Source: Sarocladium kiliense | Taxonomy: Eukaryota > Ascomycota > Sordariomycetes > Hypocreales > Sarocladiaceae | Assembly (NCBI GenBank): GCA_030734395.1 | Contig: JAUZTG010000034.1 | Coordinates: 806,001-870,000, forward strand | Reading direction: 5' to 3' | Length of the DNA: 64,000 nucleotides | In this document: piece after piece, positions 1-12,187 of the stretch | Layout of the letters: each line of letters starts with the position of its first letter | Position numbering within the stretch: position 1 is the first letter of the stretch | The notes under the pieces: model-generated | Database searches by the model: none | Seen by the model: only the letters and a program-made list of their open reading frames with translations | Told to the model about the DNA's origin: nothing | Position numbers and translations under genes: made by a program

Positions 1-2
1 CA

Positions 3-541
3 GCAGACCTCGGACACCCTGAGGCCAACTTCCGGATGGGTGATGCTTATGAGCACGGACGCCTGAACTGTCCCAAGGACCCAGCTCTCAGCGTGCACTT
101 TTATACTGGCGCGGCCGAGAGGGGACACGCGGCTGCGATGATGGGCTTGTGCGCCTGGTACATGGTTGGCGCACCCCCGATTCTTGAGAAAGACGAGGAA
201 GAGGCATACGAGTGGGCACGCAGATCCGCAGAGCTTGGTGAGTGGAACTAATCATCCTCAAAACGATGCCGAAAAGAAGGAAATTATTGACTGTGATGAT
301 AGGTTTTGTCAAGGCCCAATACGCTGTCGGCTACTTTACGGAAATGGGCATCGGCTGCCGTCGCGATATCCTTGAGGCCAATGTCTGGTACGTCAAGGCT
401 GCCGATGCTGGTGACGAAAGGGCTAAGCAGCGCCTGGCCATCATTCAAGCTGCTGTCAGTGGCGAGGGGACGCCCATGGAGGTGGCATCTCCCCGTAACA
501 AGAAAGGCGGCAAGGACGACAAGGATTGCATTGTCATGTAA
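3..541 (+). CDS. Sel1-repeat protein, Skt5/Chs4-type chitin synthase regulator (3' part)
   Basis: Only the C-terminal part lies in the window; the frame is open from base 3. Exons are 3-237 and 303-541; the intron has a GTGAGT donor and joining restores the Sel1 repeat reading ELG-FVKAQYAVGYF. Sel1 repeats (AxxG, GxA/CxWY, A-x-Y/W patterns) fill the visible part up to AADAGDERAKQRL, followed by a basic, Lys-rich tail. The protein ends CIVM, a CAAX box, which predicts prenylation and membrane attachment. This arrangement (Sel1 repeats plus C-terminal CAAX) is that of fungal Skt5/Chs4-like activators of class IV chitin synthase (family knowledge). Which paralogue it is cannot be told without the N-terminus. 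Confidence 0.85.
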
Positions 542-3500
542 GGTGTCCAGACACCGGTCTGTCGACAGCTGCTGTGGTTTTGTTCTCGCGACAAACTCCA
601 GAATGCGTCCCATTTCGGACCGCATGTAACGAACGCAGCTCCCACACGAAACACAGACAGAATATTCGTCGTCGGTCAGTAGAGACTTCAACCGTCGCCG
701 AGCTGCCGCACCTGTCGCGTATGGAGGGCTCAATGAAACTACTCCTCAAGTATATGCGAACAGCGTGCTTCACACGAGGTGCTGTTGCGATGCCCTCGTT
801 GCCTCCTGGCCGGTTCATGGCAGTCTCGTCACCAGCTAAGATGAGCAGCCATGCGACTCAAACAGGCCAACTATTTCATCCTCCCCCAACTTTCCAATAT
901 ACATTATCGGCATCTTATCTCCTTTTTGGTAAACCTGCATCATCGTGCGAACCGGGGCAACACGAAAGAAGCGAGGCATTTCGGACTTTCCTGGCACTCC
1001 TTCCACAGGGTTGAAAAGACTGCCTATCCACGAGCAATCTCTGCGGAGCTGGGCACGTCAAGCCTATAGCCACTTCACTCCGATCGTCAACCCCAATTCT
1101 CATTACGGCGTTTGCTTCAAGATCTTCGGTTTCATGGTCCTTTTCCACTGGCCCCTTCGCATGCTGCGCGAGTCTTTATTTGCATTTTCTCAACTCGTTT
1201 CCTTTTCTGCGAGATGTTGGTCGATTGGATGGAAGCTGGTTCCACTTGTTGAAAGACCCGTTTCCTCTCTTGTCCCGGTTCAGTGTTCTTTTTCAACTTC
1301 TTTTTCTTATGGTCTTCGTAACCTTTGAGTTTCTCTTAATGGCATGAACGGAACGGGACGTCAGGGACAGGAGAACGGGGCTTTTGTTATTGTCTTTTCT
1401 TATTTCTTTAGAGAGAAGAAGACCAAAGGGGTGAAGATGAACAAAGGGTATGGATTGGGAGGTATTAATTGAACTCTGCTCCAGGGCAGATTGGCTTCAA
1501 ACGATGTATTTTTGCTCATTTCGTGATATGTTAACGCTGGACCTGGTGCCGCCTGTGGCCTATATCGAAACCGTTCATGACGTGCGCTGTTAGTCTGTTG
1601 CACCCAGCTCACCATTGTATACAGACCGACCGTTTCGAAGCTGCGAAGCCAGTGCACGTAGGCAGGGTACGACTCAGACAAGAGCTCACCAACTTCAGCT
1701 TCACGACTGAAGACCCCTGAAAATCCTAAATTACCCTGGGATGCGAGTCAGGAAACCTCGGCCAGGTCCCCCATCCACCACGCGATGCGCGCACGCACGG
1801 TTCTTACGAGCTACCTTGCGCAAGCGCTATGGAGCACTCACTGATGAAGAACAGGGGTTTGGAGGGCCAGTGAACCCATAGACGAAAGAGGTTTCTTCAC
1901 AGCCTCCCCAATTACCAAAGCCTCGACCTCGTGAAACACTCCATCCTTTTCGCTTTCACCGCTCTTGCGGCGCCTGATAAAAAAAAACAAGTTTACTAGG
2001 AATGTGACCTGCAAGCCATGAAGCCATCTCGAAACAAGCAACCTGACACAAAGAAGCGGAGGAACAAGAGGCTGCCGCGGCTTCGGGCAATAACATTCCA
2101 GTCGAAAAGCGGTGTAACAAGCCCTCGTTAGTCCAAAGCAGCCCAAGCAAAGTAACAGGAAACCCCTAAGAAAGCGGGAAAAAAGCAAGGGTCTTGGACC
2201 CCTACGCCGTGGGATCCCTGTCGGTCAGTGCTTTTATTGAGTTGTGAATTCCATCGCTGTTGGCGGCGGGTCTATCTAGTAACCGGAGACGGTGAGTGGT
2301 GGAGTTTGGTTAAACTGCATCCTAACGAACGGAGTAAAACGAAGGGAAGGCGGTAAAGTTGAAAATGGCATTTTGGGCTTTGGCGCGATGCTTTGGTCGA
2401 CTATCAGATTTGTTCGACCCAACTTGCCCAGGAGATGCGACAGCCACCACGTCCTCTCGTTCTCCAGGCCACTTTGACCAGACCAGCTGGGCCGACTGAG
2501 AACCGTTCCAATTGGAGGACACTGTACCTCCTCCAGCAAACCGAGGAACCCGAGTCCCATCAGTGAACCCGTTATCAAACAATAGCTCATCCAAATCTCT
2601 GCCACCTCCAGCTTGTCCACATCACGCGAGGGCATCTGGTCCTTTCTCGCCCTTGACCTGCACCCTTCTTTGCAAGGGACTTCCAGGGACCTTGAGATCT
2701 GCGATCGACCTTCAAGATATATCAGACCCGAAAGCGCCCTTGCGTCGGAATATTAGACCGAACCCATAAACGATCGTTTGACCTCTCTGTGCATATCAGG
2801 GTGGCGTGGTTAAAGTTGGTGGATTGGAGAGCACCAACCCGCAACACTATTGAACGTGCCTCCCTTTCCCCCCTCAACTACTCGGTACCTTACACATAGA
2901 CTCCAAGGGAGGAAAATTACACTATTGCCCTTCCTTTGTTCGCTTGTCTCCGAACTATATGACAATTCATCCCCAGATCTTAAGCTAAATCGCCGATCGA
3001 GGGTTTCCATTGTCCCTTACTTTGCACCAAGTTTGACAGCAGAAAGCCTGCCTTGTGCCTCTCTTTACTTTTCCGACTCTTGAGGACGCCGTTCGACAGA
3101 AGTGCCCCCCCTGCTCCCTTGCCCCTCTTCATCGGATGCGAGCTGGTGGGGTGGGAGCATGGGCAACAGTGCATGCAGGTCGGAAAACGGCGGGCGCATG
3201 CATGGAGCTCAACGGTCTTGCTTCATCTGCCACCTAATCTGTGCTGGAGGAAAGCGAAGCCGAACCGAGACATGTGGTGGCTGGGGTATGAGTATGCGCA
3301 GATACTGTATGCAGGTGATGACCGTCACCCTCTGCACTAAGATAGATACGCTGAGCAGGGTTCCGGGCTGGCCCTGTCAAAGAAGAGAAGAGGGGGAAGT
3401 GCCGCAACTGGCAAGGTTGACATGAAAGGTGGTACGCCCAGCCAGCCACGGAGGAATGCAATGGCACGTTGAGGCCGGATGACTGGTGAGAGGCGGGACG

Positions 3501-6500
3501 GGAGGGACCTAGCTCAGAGTTTGCTACTGTCCACGTTGCTGTTCCCTTGGCTCCCGGCACTACCAGACTCTTGGTTGAAGTCTCTCATGGACCCTATTGT
3601 TCCCCAAATTGAGGTACACGGCGCAGGGCGTCTTTCTCATCTGCCTAAGAACCGACCCGAGTCAACATGCGACCAGCCACATGAACTGCCCAGCTGATCG
3701 CCGAGACCTTCCACCAATTTCCCAGCGATGGCGCCGGTCATGAGGAAGACACCAGTTCACCTCCTTTAGACTTGAGACCTAGGTCTTTTCGAGCTGCGAG
3801 TAATAAGCGACTGACAGAGCGGCAACGGCCCACAGCTTCATGCAAGCACTTTAAAAAGCCCGCAGATCCACTGCTGGCTGGGCAGAGACAACGGTCCCGG
3901 ATCCGGCTTTGTCTCTGACGGTCCTCGATTGATCGAAGGTACTGCGTTGCCCCTGGGTCCAGGGCAAGGCACAGCGGTCGACGTTCGAAACGGTGAGTGG
4001 GCATCGGGCGGGGCCGTTTAGCGCACGGGCCAAGGCACCGCCCGGGACGCGTGTGTGGAGGCTAGCGTCGCCCACAGGACCAATCAGATGTGTTCCCCTT
4101 GATTGAAAGGTCGCGACACACGCGTGAGACGCGTTTTGACGCGTCGCGGTCCAACGTCACCTCGCCCTCCTCTGGAATGCTCTCACACCTTTGCGCCCCC
4201 ATTTGTCCTAACACTCACCGCAATTGTTCTCCCAGCCGATACAAGCAATGCACACATGACCAAGATTCGTCCCCTGGACGACGGTGCCGCAATTGTTGCT
4301 CAACGGTAGTATCAGCCGGGCGCTGTCCGTGTCAAACTGCACCATCGCGGGGACAATCAAGGCACCATGGTGCAGCCCATAGCCCGTGTCTCACCGCAAG
4401 CCTAGTCTTAGCAAGACTCTAAGCAGCTGGCAATGGTTTGCAGTATGATGCATCAATTGCATCTCGACAATAGATGATTTGAATCCGGGCCAACCACAGA
4501 ATGTCAAACCCACAGAAAAGGATGAACTATTCTGAGGCGATCAAAGACAAGCAGCCGCGTCGAGACCTGATCTCGGCTGCTCTGTACACTCCCTTGCAGC
4601 GGCCCCAGATGAGCGACCTCTTCATCCGCTGCGAGATGAACAAGGGCGTCAAGCAAAGCGGAAGTCAAGCCATGCACCGAAGGTTGCTGACGATTTGAGA
4701 CCAGGGTCACCCTCGTCTTTGAGTGTCGGAGGCAGAGTGCAATGACCTCACACGGCGGGATGGAATTGGCTGACCTCATAAGCTTCCTTCAGCGCCAGTT
4801 GCTGTGGCAATCGAAATGATCGGAATCGAAATCGCATCGAATCGACATATCCCCGCCATCCTGGCAAGTATGGTGATGACGTCCTGATGCCAGGCCTTCC
4901 GTAAGTGTAAGAGAAGTGTGTGTGTTTGGATTCTCCAGTAAAGTCGTGGCTTCGGCCTCCGTTGTGCGCCTGCGCTGCGAATTTCCCTGCTGGCGTTGCG
5001 TCACACCTTACAGCGGTTGTGGCAGAATGGTCTACGAAGGATTGTAGCAAAGTGCCTGTCTCTCAACACTTGTGCTCGAGGGTGGTGTGGTGGGTAGGCA
5101 CAAGCAATCATTGCTCAGAATGAGTGGTGTGTGCTTAAACTTCAGCACCCATTCGAAGATCCAGGTGATGCCCTTCCTCGCGGGGCTAAGTCCATGCTGG
5201 GACTCCCGCCGCCTTTGAAATGCATCTTGTCCTGCAGTACGATCACTGTGATACCTCGATGCCTGGAATGGGATGTCACCTGTGCGACCGTAGGAGTAAA
5301 GGTCGCTGACATTGCTCCGAAGTCAGAGCTCGTGTTCTACCTGCTGAGGGCATCATTAGGGTCTAAGGGTACACGACAGAGTCGAAACGGGTTCTGCCCT
5401 GCTTCCGTGGGGACTGTGCCGTGGTGGCGCCCGTTTCAGTGGTGCGAGGCCTTGAGAAGGGCGGGGGGGCTGAAGTCTGAAGTCTGAACCACGAGTCAGA
5501 CAGGGTTGTGCCTGACAGAGCCAGAAGCCTGGCGACTAGAGGACGAAGAAGCGGTCGGCAAGCCATTTTGAACCGGTCGAGGGTTGGCTTTACAACCCTT
5601 GACTAGGAGGGTGGCGGTCCCACGCCAATTGGGAGAGACGAAGCTAGAGTGATATTAGTGCTGAAGCCCAAGATGAAGCTACGAGGAGCGAGCCGTTCCC
5701 TTCGGAAAGCTAGTTGAGTAGGTGTGCGAGCATGAGGCCCGAGCGGAGGGTGAAAGCGTAACAGCAGAAATGATCTGAGCGAGGCTTTGTGGGAGCTCGA
5801 CTGTCTCCTCGTTGACCATGGTGCCAACAGCCAAGGGAGACGGATAATGAACTACTGCAGGTGGCAAGAACGGGCTACTTTTGTCGATAGCGGAGGTCAG
5901 GTGCTGCAGGGCGAGCAAGGTGACCTGCATGAGGGCCGGCCGGGATGCGTCGATGCATGATCCTTCTAGGAAAGGGAGGGGAAGAGGGCGAGACATTGGG
6001 GAATAGAGTACCGATAAGGCGAGGGCAGCTGTGATAGTAGGAAGCTTCGGATTCATGAAGGGCGAGAAAATGGAGCTGAGATTGAGATGGCAACGGCTGG
6101 AGATGATGAGAGTCAATATGGTGTGGTTGGAGGGAAGCTTCGTGGATCGAGTTGCGTGTACGTGCGCGCAACACAGTAGAGGCTAGCCTTTGCCCTTTGG
6201 GTTGACAGTGGGCGAAGCTGTGTGTGCCCACCATGTTGAGGCAGGAACAATGGAAGGCATCATCAACCAGGGCAAGAGCGAGGGAGGTTCCTGCCGCAGC
6301 AGTGCATTCAGCGACATCATCGTACCTGCCGTGCATATCTTCTGTGCCTTCCCAGGACAAAGTCAGGCATTCAGGCAGAGCAAGGGCATCACGATGCTCA
6401 TCGCAAGGCCTCACCTCTTCACCTCTCCCAGCCAATCCGGGATCAATTACCTGCATCATCGCCATTCCCATCGCCTATCGCCCGCCTTTACACTCGCTCT

Positions 6501-7146
6501 CTCATCTCCCTCCCACCAACCACTCACCCCCTCCCTTGTCACAAGAGTCAAATCAGAGAGCGAGCGCATCAGTGCGCACACGCCCCTGGCACCCACCCAG
6601 GTCCGACACCCCCCTCCACGGTGCCCTCCCTCCCAGCTGCTGTGGGTCCAGCGGTGGTCACTGGTTCACCCTGCTGCACACACTGCACACACTGCTGTAC
6701 CCGCCATGGTCTCACCTGTTTCCGGCCCTGGCTCTCCCGCTGTCACTCTGCCACTTGCAGCGCATCTCCCGCTCTCGAAGTTCTGCTTCGCTGCCCTCCC
6801 GCCTTATTACTTATGCCCGTCGCCCTGCGCCCTTCCACCCCCCATCCTTCCCATTATCACCATCACCACCACCACCACCAACTCTCTCAAGTACGATATT
6901 CATACCGTATGACCTTGAGCTTGCAAATCCCTCTGATCACTGCACTGCACATCTCGACACTTCCATCAGACTGAGGCCTCGCCGTCCTTCAGCTTCGTCG
7001 CGTCAATCTTGCGACCACTGCATTCGCAGGTCCTTGACCTTTGCGCCGTGCCTATTGTCGCAACACACAATCACCTTCTTGCTATTGACCAACTCCTACA
7101 ATAGCTCTGCGACCTGATCTTCTCGAACCCTCTCAGACTCGTCACA
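542..7146. other. 6.6 kb stretch with no convincing gene
   Basis: No reading frame here shows a recognisable domain or credible exon chain. The last 650 bases (about 6,480-7,140) are pyrimidine-rich with CCTCC, CACA and CACC runs, which fits a long promoter/5' leader for the gene at 7,147. Open frames of 240-297 codons in that part are low-complexity Ser/Pro/His/Leu products of the biased composition. Confidence 0.6.
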
Positions 7147-8040
7147 ATGCTTCTTCCATCCGCTTTCTCATGCGATGCTTCGCAACCTCAACACTTCCTT
7201 CGCTCAGCCGCCGCTTTCGCTTCTCCTCCTGCCAGCCCTCCAAACACCTCTGCTGGACCGATCGGAAATATTGTCTCGACTTGTCGATCTCTCCAATCTC
7301 TCATCTCCGCGCCTCCTTCGACAATCAACATGGTTCCCGCCACCCTTCCGATGCCCACAATGAACGAGCTCCCCACGCCTCCAATGACACATGCGCTGCC
7401 TCCTCTTAAGCTGCGCCTGCGCTCACGACCCGGCCAAGATTCATCAGATACCCATACCATCCCGCGCAAGAGAATAGTCAAGCGCGCTCCTTCCCGCGGC
7501 CTAAATAAGCGGCGCCGCGATGTCGATGATGACATGGGCCGTGATGACGTGGAGCAAGACTTCAGCGACAGCGACCACGACAGTGATAAGGAACCATCAT
7601 ATACACTCGAGAGCATCCGCCCTCTACCGATCAACTTCCAAGCGCAAATGTCCTCTCAGAACGCACCATCTGATCTCCCACCGCGTCCATCGACACCCAA
7701 GCAAAGTGCCATCGCTCCCCTCGAGCTACCACTAGGCCTTGAGCGAAGCGACTTTCACCAGAATCACAATGAGGATCCTGATGACGCTTCCCGCGCCGGA
7801 ACTGGGGTCGAAATTGCCCGTGATGGTGAAGCGTGGAGCGTCGAACAGGACCGCAAACTGGTCGAAGTTATCATCGCGCGCTTCAAGCTTACACCCGAGG
7901 ACATGGAGGACTGCGCACGCAGCCTAGGTAAAGGACCTGGCTGTGTCGAACGCCGCTGGAAGAGCCTCGTCATGAATGGTGACGTTGTTCTCAAAAAGAG
8001 GGAGCGCCGAACCAGACTGCATTCCACCTGGGGGCGGTGA
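7147..8040 (+). CDS. Myb/SANT-like DNA-binding protein, putative
   Basis: Single exon, 297 residues. The N-terminal two thirds are low-complexity, rich in Pro, Ser and Asp, with a basic patch KRAPSRGLNKRRR around residues 115-127 that could be a nuclear localisation signal, then an acidic Asp-rich stretch. Residues about 228-283 form a compact Myb/SANT-like module: AWSVEQDRKLVEVI, then helices ending CVERRWKSLV, with the spaced tryptophans typical of the fold. The C-terminus is basic (KKRERRTR). A nuclear, DNA- or chromatin-binding role is inferred from the domain; the target is unknown. The start was taken at the first ATG of the open frame, but Met at 7,330 is also possible. The very long upstream region suggests complex control. 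Confidence 0.7.
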   Translation: MLLPSAFSCDASQPQHFLRSAAAFASPPASPPNTSAGPIGNIVSTCRSLQSLISAPPSTINMVPATLPMPTMNELPTPPMTHALPPLKLRLRSRPGQDSSDTHTIPRKRIVKRAPSRGLNKRRRDVDDDMGRDDVEQDFSDSDHDSDKEPSYTLESIRPLPINFQAQMSSQNAPSDLPPRPSTPKQSAIAPLELPLGLERSDFHQNHNEDPDDASRAGTGVEIARDGEAWSVEQDRKLVEVIIARFKLTPEDMEDCARSLGKGPGCVERRWKSLVMNGDVVLKKRERRTRLHSTWGR

Positions 8041-9145
8041 TGCTTTGAAGCAAACTTCCAACACAACTTCTACCCTTCATCTCCAATTTCGGATCTCGGT
8101 TCTTTGTACAACTTTTTATTTTTGGTCAAATATCCACGACCTACACATAGCAATCTGGCGTTCAAGGGCATTCAACACGGGGCCTCGGCACGGGGCCAAG
8201 AGCCGGGCACCAAGCGGAAGCAGTCGGAAGAAAGCTGGCATCTGCGGCGTGATTTTGATTTCTCTTCATCCCGTCTTGTTCATCACCTTCCACCTTCATG
8301 ATTACTATCGGCTGGAAGGTGCTTCATTCGACAGCACTGACAGGAAATGCCTGTACTTTTGATTTTTGATGATATCCCCAGCGCTGATCGGTTCATATGA
8401 AATGACCGACGCGTGTTCACTTCTGATTACTGTTCACGTTATTGGTTCCCCCCCTTACTTGGACCGCTTGCAACGGACTGCTCACTTCATTGAAAGAGAG
8501 ATGTTTGGAAATCCTTTGGGAGGTTGAATTAGATAGCCAACAACGCAAGACATACAATTTCTGCGCCAACCTTTCAGCTCCTCACTTGACTCCTGTGACA
8601 CTTTTGATCACCCTACTTGAGCAGAGCCCAGACTGCCATCAGAACCACAACAATGCTCATGGGGTACATACGCAAAGACCATACTGGCTCTGCGGTGACT
8701 TTTACAAGTGATTTATATATTCCCCCGCCCCTCCCCTTCCCCCCTTCTAGGTACCTATCATTCCGTATATCTATACCCCCGCCGTAAGAATCAATGAAAA
8801 GGAAAGAAACCGCGGGAAGTCTATGCCTGGTCATGGTGAATCGTGATAAATATGCAAGCAAGTGTGCACCTCCTCTTGCTGATCATCCCTTATGACGCCA
8901 ATGTATCTCCTTTTTGCGGCACCGTTGACGAAATGCAGCAGCCACGCCAATTCCTTCTCGTCTGCTCCGCTGATTGTGACCTCGACCTGGCATGATGATG
9001 ATGCTGTCTTCGACCCTTCCATAAAACCACACATCTATAGTAATAATGCTTCGCTTTCAAACATCCTCTTCGTCTACGCTTCCCTCGTCTGCATCCATTC
9101 ACGTCGTCATGGTGTCGAAAAACGCTCGCTGCCCGCCGGGCCATC
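8041..9145. other. Convergent intergenic region
   Basis: This 1.1 kb lies between two converging genes and probably holds both 3' UTRs. It contains a GATGATGATGATG run near 8,990-9,003. No gene was seen. Confidence 0.5.
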
Positions 9146-12100
9146 CTACGGCGGCGTCAGCTGCTCCTTCATCATCTTCCTCACTCTTGTCTCCATATTC
9201 TCGCCATCGTCGACTTCGCCCGTGCTGCTACCCGTCACTTTCTTAGCGAGTTCGAGCTTCTTACGACAGGCTTCGTGGATGAGACCCTCGACAGTGCCCG
9301 AACTGAGTAATCGGACGATTTCGACGTCACGCGTCTGGCCCAAGCGGTGCGCTCGGTTTTCGGCCTGAACATCGTCTTGTGGGTTATCGGACTGGTCGAA
9401 AATGATGACTTTGTTTGCCGCAGTAAGGTTAATGCCTGTGCCTCCCGCCCCTGTAGTCAACAGAAATACAGGGATGTCCTGGTTTTCGTTGAACTCGTTG
9501 ATCAGATCCTGGCGTTCCGAGACTGCGGTTTCGCCTGCCAGGACAAGGGCAGGAATATCTAGATTGTCGAGAACCTCGTTTAGCAGTCGGATCACAGCTG
9601 AGAACTTGCTGAAGACGAGCACACGATCGCCGTTCTCGCGGTACTGAGCAATCAGCTCGAGCAGCTTGGTCACTTTCCCACTGTCCGTGAGGGCTTCAGG
9701 TGGTACGTCAAACTTGCCCAAAAGGGCCTCATAGTCGCGGCACCACAAGTGAAGCTCAAAGTCGGAGCAGTTCTTGAGCTCTTGCACGAGATGCTTCAAA
9801 ACAGGCTGGCGGAGAATCTCTTGATCGACTCGATCCATTAGAATGCCTGCCATCTCCTCTGCGATCTCGTCTGTGAAGTGCCGCCGGAAGAGGAGCGGAT
9901 GCAAAGCTGCCTTCCTCAGCTGAATCCACGGGTTGTTCTGATCATTCGCACGGCCTTTGGTGGCTACTGTAGCCTTTCCTGCCTGTTTCCGGAATGCACT
10001 CTCGTATTCTTCATAAGGCACCTTCTGGGTAGCCGTCATATCGCAGGAGACAATCGTATTGATCTTCTGAGGCATGTCTGAGAGCACTTGATCCTTTGAA
10101 CGCTGTAACAAGAAGGGCGCTAATATGGTTCTGGCTCTCTCGACTCGTTCTTTGTACAAGAACGCGCCGTTGCCGACATCACGGACGGTGACCTTCTGCT
10201 TAAAGATGTGGATGATGTGGTCCATGCAACCTTCGAACATGCGCGGGTTGATGAAACTGAGCAGTGAGATCATTTCGAGCAGATTATTCTGGACAGGAGT
10301 GCCTGTCAAGAACATTTTCCAGTTGGCCTGAATACGTTTAAGGAATTTGTACCGTGCCGTGTCCGGGTTCTTGAGAAGGTGGCCCTCGTCAAAGATCGCC
10401 GTGTGTAGCTTGATACTTTGCATGGCCTCGATGTCTTCCTCGGACTTGAGTTGAGTGTACGTCGCAATCACTGCATGGTAATCCTCGGAGTTGGTTTCAA
10501 TCTCGTAAGCGATCTCACTTCGCTCTGCTTGACTGCCGCGGTACCCAATGACCGATAGATCAGGGGCGAATTTGGCGAATTCGGCGAGCCAGTTGTCGTA
10601 TGTGCTCGGAGGGACAACAATTAAGTTTGGCCATGGCCGTTCGCCTGTCTGTTGCTTCTCGTACTTCTCAACCAGGTGAGCCACAAATGAGATTACCTGG
10701 CAGGTCTTTCCCAGACCCATGTCGTCGGCAAGAATACAGCCGATATCGTAGTTGTAAAGGAGCGACATCCAGTTGAGGCCAAAGAGCTGAAATGGCTTCA
10801 TCTGGCAATGGCCGTCGAGATAGGCTGGTTGATCGGGTATCGGAGGCCGAGAAAGCTTCAACTCGCGGTCACTGGTTGGCGTCGGTGGGAGTACTTGATC
10901 CTGCGCGGCATTCTTCCCAAGCCTGCTGTGACCAAAAGAGTCAAGGTCCCATCCGTCCATAACATCTTTGACCAGCTTTGCCTTCGCTTCACATTTTGCG
11001 ACGACCTCGTCGATGGCATCAACAGATTGAAGGAAAACGTCGACGGCATTGACAACAGTGTCACCAACCTCATCTCGAGACTTTCTAGACCTGCCTGATG
11101 ATTTCGTCACAGCCACAGCCCTGGCATCATCAACAGTGGCGTATGGTGCCCGGTTGACGATGACTTCCAGCTGTGCCTCCTTGAGACCAGTCATCGCGGC
11201 AAGGTCCTTCACTGAACTGGTGTTGATACATTCTAGAATTCTGGTCTCGCCATTCTCACTAGGTGCAGGTGAGGAATCAACCTTGAATGCATCGTCCTGA
11301 TCGTTATCAACTAAGTCAATAACCAAGGGATCGTCACTGGAGGGTGGTGGCGGTTGGAAAGTTGCTGGCTGAGAAGCAGGCGAGTCTCGCTGCCGCAAGC
11401 CTTGCATTAAACGACGCCTCTTCGGCTTCGGAGGCGTTGCAGGCTGTAGCCTTTGTGTTGGTGCAGCAGCAGCCGGCCTGGAATATGCGCCTAATGGTGC
11501 GGTGCCGTTCGGGTCTGCATTGCTGTACGCGCTGGCAAGTTTCTTCCCGTGCTTCGTAAGCCACTCGATGGCATCCTCAACATCATAGTGGCACTGAATG
11601 AGTGCCTTCTTGACCAGAAGAACAGGAAATTGGTCACCGTGAACATCGTATATCTGACGAAGCTTCGTCCTGTTCGCTTCCTCCTTAGCGGAATCGTAAC
11701 GGAATGACGAGATTTGCGCCTTGAACGTTGTGGGCTTTATCTCTCCTCGCGGCGGTGTGAGATGGTCATCTTCGTCATCGGAAATAAGGCTGATATGTTC
11801 AGGCGTCGGCCTTTTGGCGGGCACCTGCTTGGGCGGTGGTCGGAAGATCGTGCCTGCGGGGGCGAGCCGTGAACCCAGTTTGCGCGGCGGTGCTGGCGAT
11901 CGAAAGGGTGAAGAAGCCGGAACCTCAACGACACTGGGAGAAGACGATCGTTCCTGTGTGTCCCTGTACAGTCCTGGTCGGCTGAGTAATTGGGTCGGCT
12001 GTGTGGTGGCAGACTGTGTGGAACCGCCGACACCACGAAACGGAGGGAGGAAAGCGACGGGTGAGCAAGGAATTGTAGCCTCCTCAAGATCGTCATTGGT

Positions 12101-12187
12101 TTCGCGAAATGGAGACGAGCGGCTCGGGGATTTCGAAGCCATGTTTGCTCGTCGCAGAGGAATTGGTGAAGAATCGAGAGGCGGCAT
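9146..12187 (-). CDS. fun30: Fun30/SMARCAD1-type SNF2 chromatin remodelling ATPase
   Basis: Single exon, 1,013 residues. Disordered Ser/Pro-rich N-terminus, then CUE-like ubiquitin-binding helices at about 165-215 (FPVLLVKKALIQCHYDVEDAIEWL). The SNF2 ATPase half starts near residue 460: Walker A DDMGLGKT at about 485, motif II DEGH at about 597 (DEGH rather than DEAH is usual in this subfamily), LTGTPVQNN, and helicase-C motifs VLVFSKFS, TTGAGGTGINLTAANKVI and AENRAHRLGQ near the end. The full motif set is intact, so an active ATPase is expected. In yeast, Fun30 acts in silencing and long-range DNA end resection (family knowledge). It is divergent from vma21 across 637 bp. Met16 is an alternative start. 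Confidence 0.95.
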   Translation of the reverse strand: MPPLDSSPIPLRRANMASKSPSRSSPFRETNDDLEEATIPCSPVAFLPPFRGVGGSTQSATTQPTQLLSRPGLYRDTQERSSSPSVVEVPASSPFRSPAPPRKLGSRLAPAGTIFRPPPKQVPAKRPTPEHISLISDDEDDHLTPPRGEIKPTTFKAQISSFRYDSAKEEANRTKLRQIYDVHGDQFPVLLVKKALIQCHYDVEDAIEWLTKHGKKLASAYSNADPNGTAPLGAYSRPAAAAPTQRLQPATPPKPKRRRLMQGLRQRDSPASQPATFQPPPPSSDDPLVIDLVDNDQDDAFKVDSSPAPSENGETRILECINTSSVKDLAAMTGLKEAQLEVIVNRAPYATVDDARAVAVTKSSGRSRKSRDEVGDTVVNAVDVFLQSVDAIDEVVAKCEAKAKLVKDVMDGWDLDSFGHSRLGKNAAQDQVLPPTPTSDRELKLSRPPIPDQPAYLDGHCQMKPFQLFGLNWMSLLYNYDIGCILADDMGLGKTCQVISFVAHLVEKYEKQQTGERPWPNLIVVPPSTYDNWLAEFAKFAPDLSVIGYRGSQAERSEIAYEIETNSEDYHAVIATYTQLKSEEDIEAMQSIKLHTAIFDEGHLLKNPDTARYKFLKRIQANWKMFLTGTPVQNNLLEMISLLSFINPRMFEGCMDHIIHIFKQKVTVRDVGNGAFLYKERVERARTILAPFLLQRSKDQVLSDMPQKINTIVSCDMTATQKVPYEEYESAFRKQAGKATVATKGRANDQNNPWIQLRKAALHPLLFRRHFTDEIAEEMAGILMDRVDQEILRQPVLKHLVQELKNCSDFELHLWCRDYEALLGKFDVPPEALTDSGKVTKLLELIAQYRENGDRVLVFSKFSAVIRLLNEVLDNLDIPALVLAGETAVSERQDLINEFNENQDIPVFLLTTGAGGTGINLTAANKVIIFDQSDNPQDDVQAENRAHRLGQTRDVEIVRLLSSGTVEGLIHEACRKKLELAKKVTGSSTGEVDDGENMETRVRKMMKEQLTPP

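Noticed and set aside
5875..6471. 198-codon minus-strand frame
   Set aside because: No recognisable motif or exon partners; probably a chance frame.
6190..7117. Plus-strand frames of 240 and 297 codons
   Set aside because: Ser/Pro/His-rich translations in overlapping frames of a CT-rich leader; no domain, and they overlap each other.
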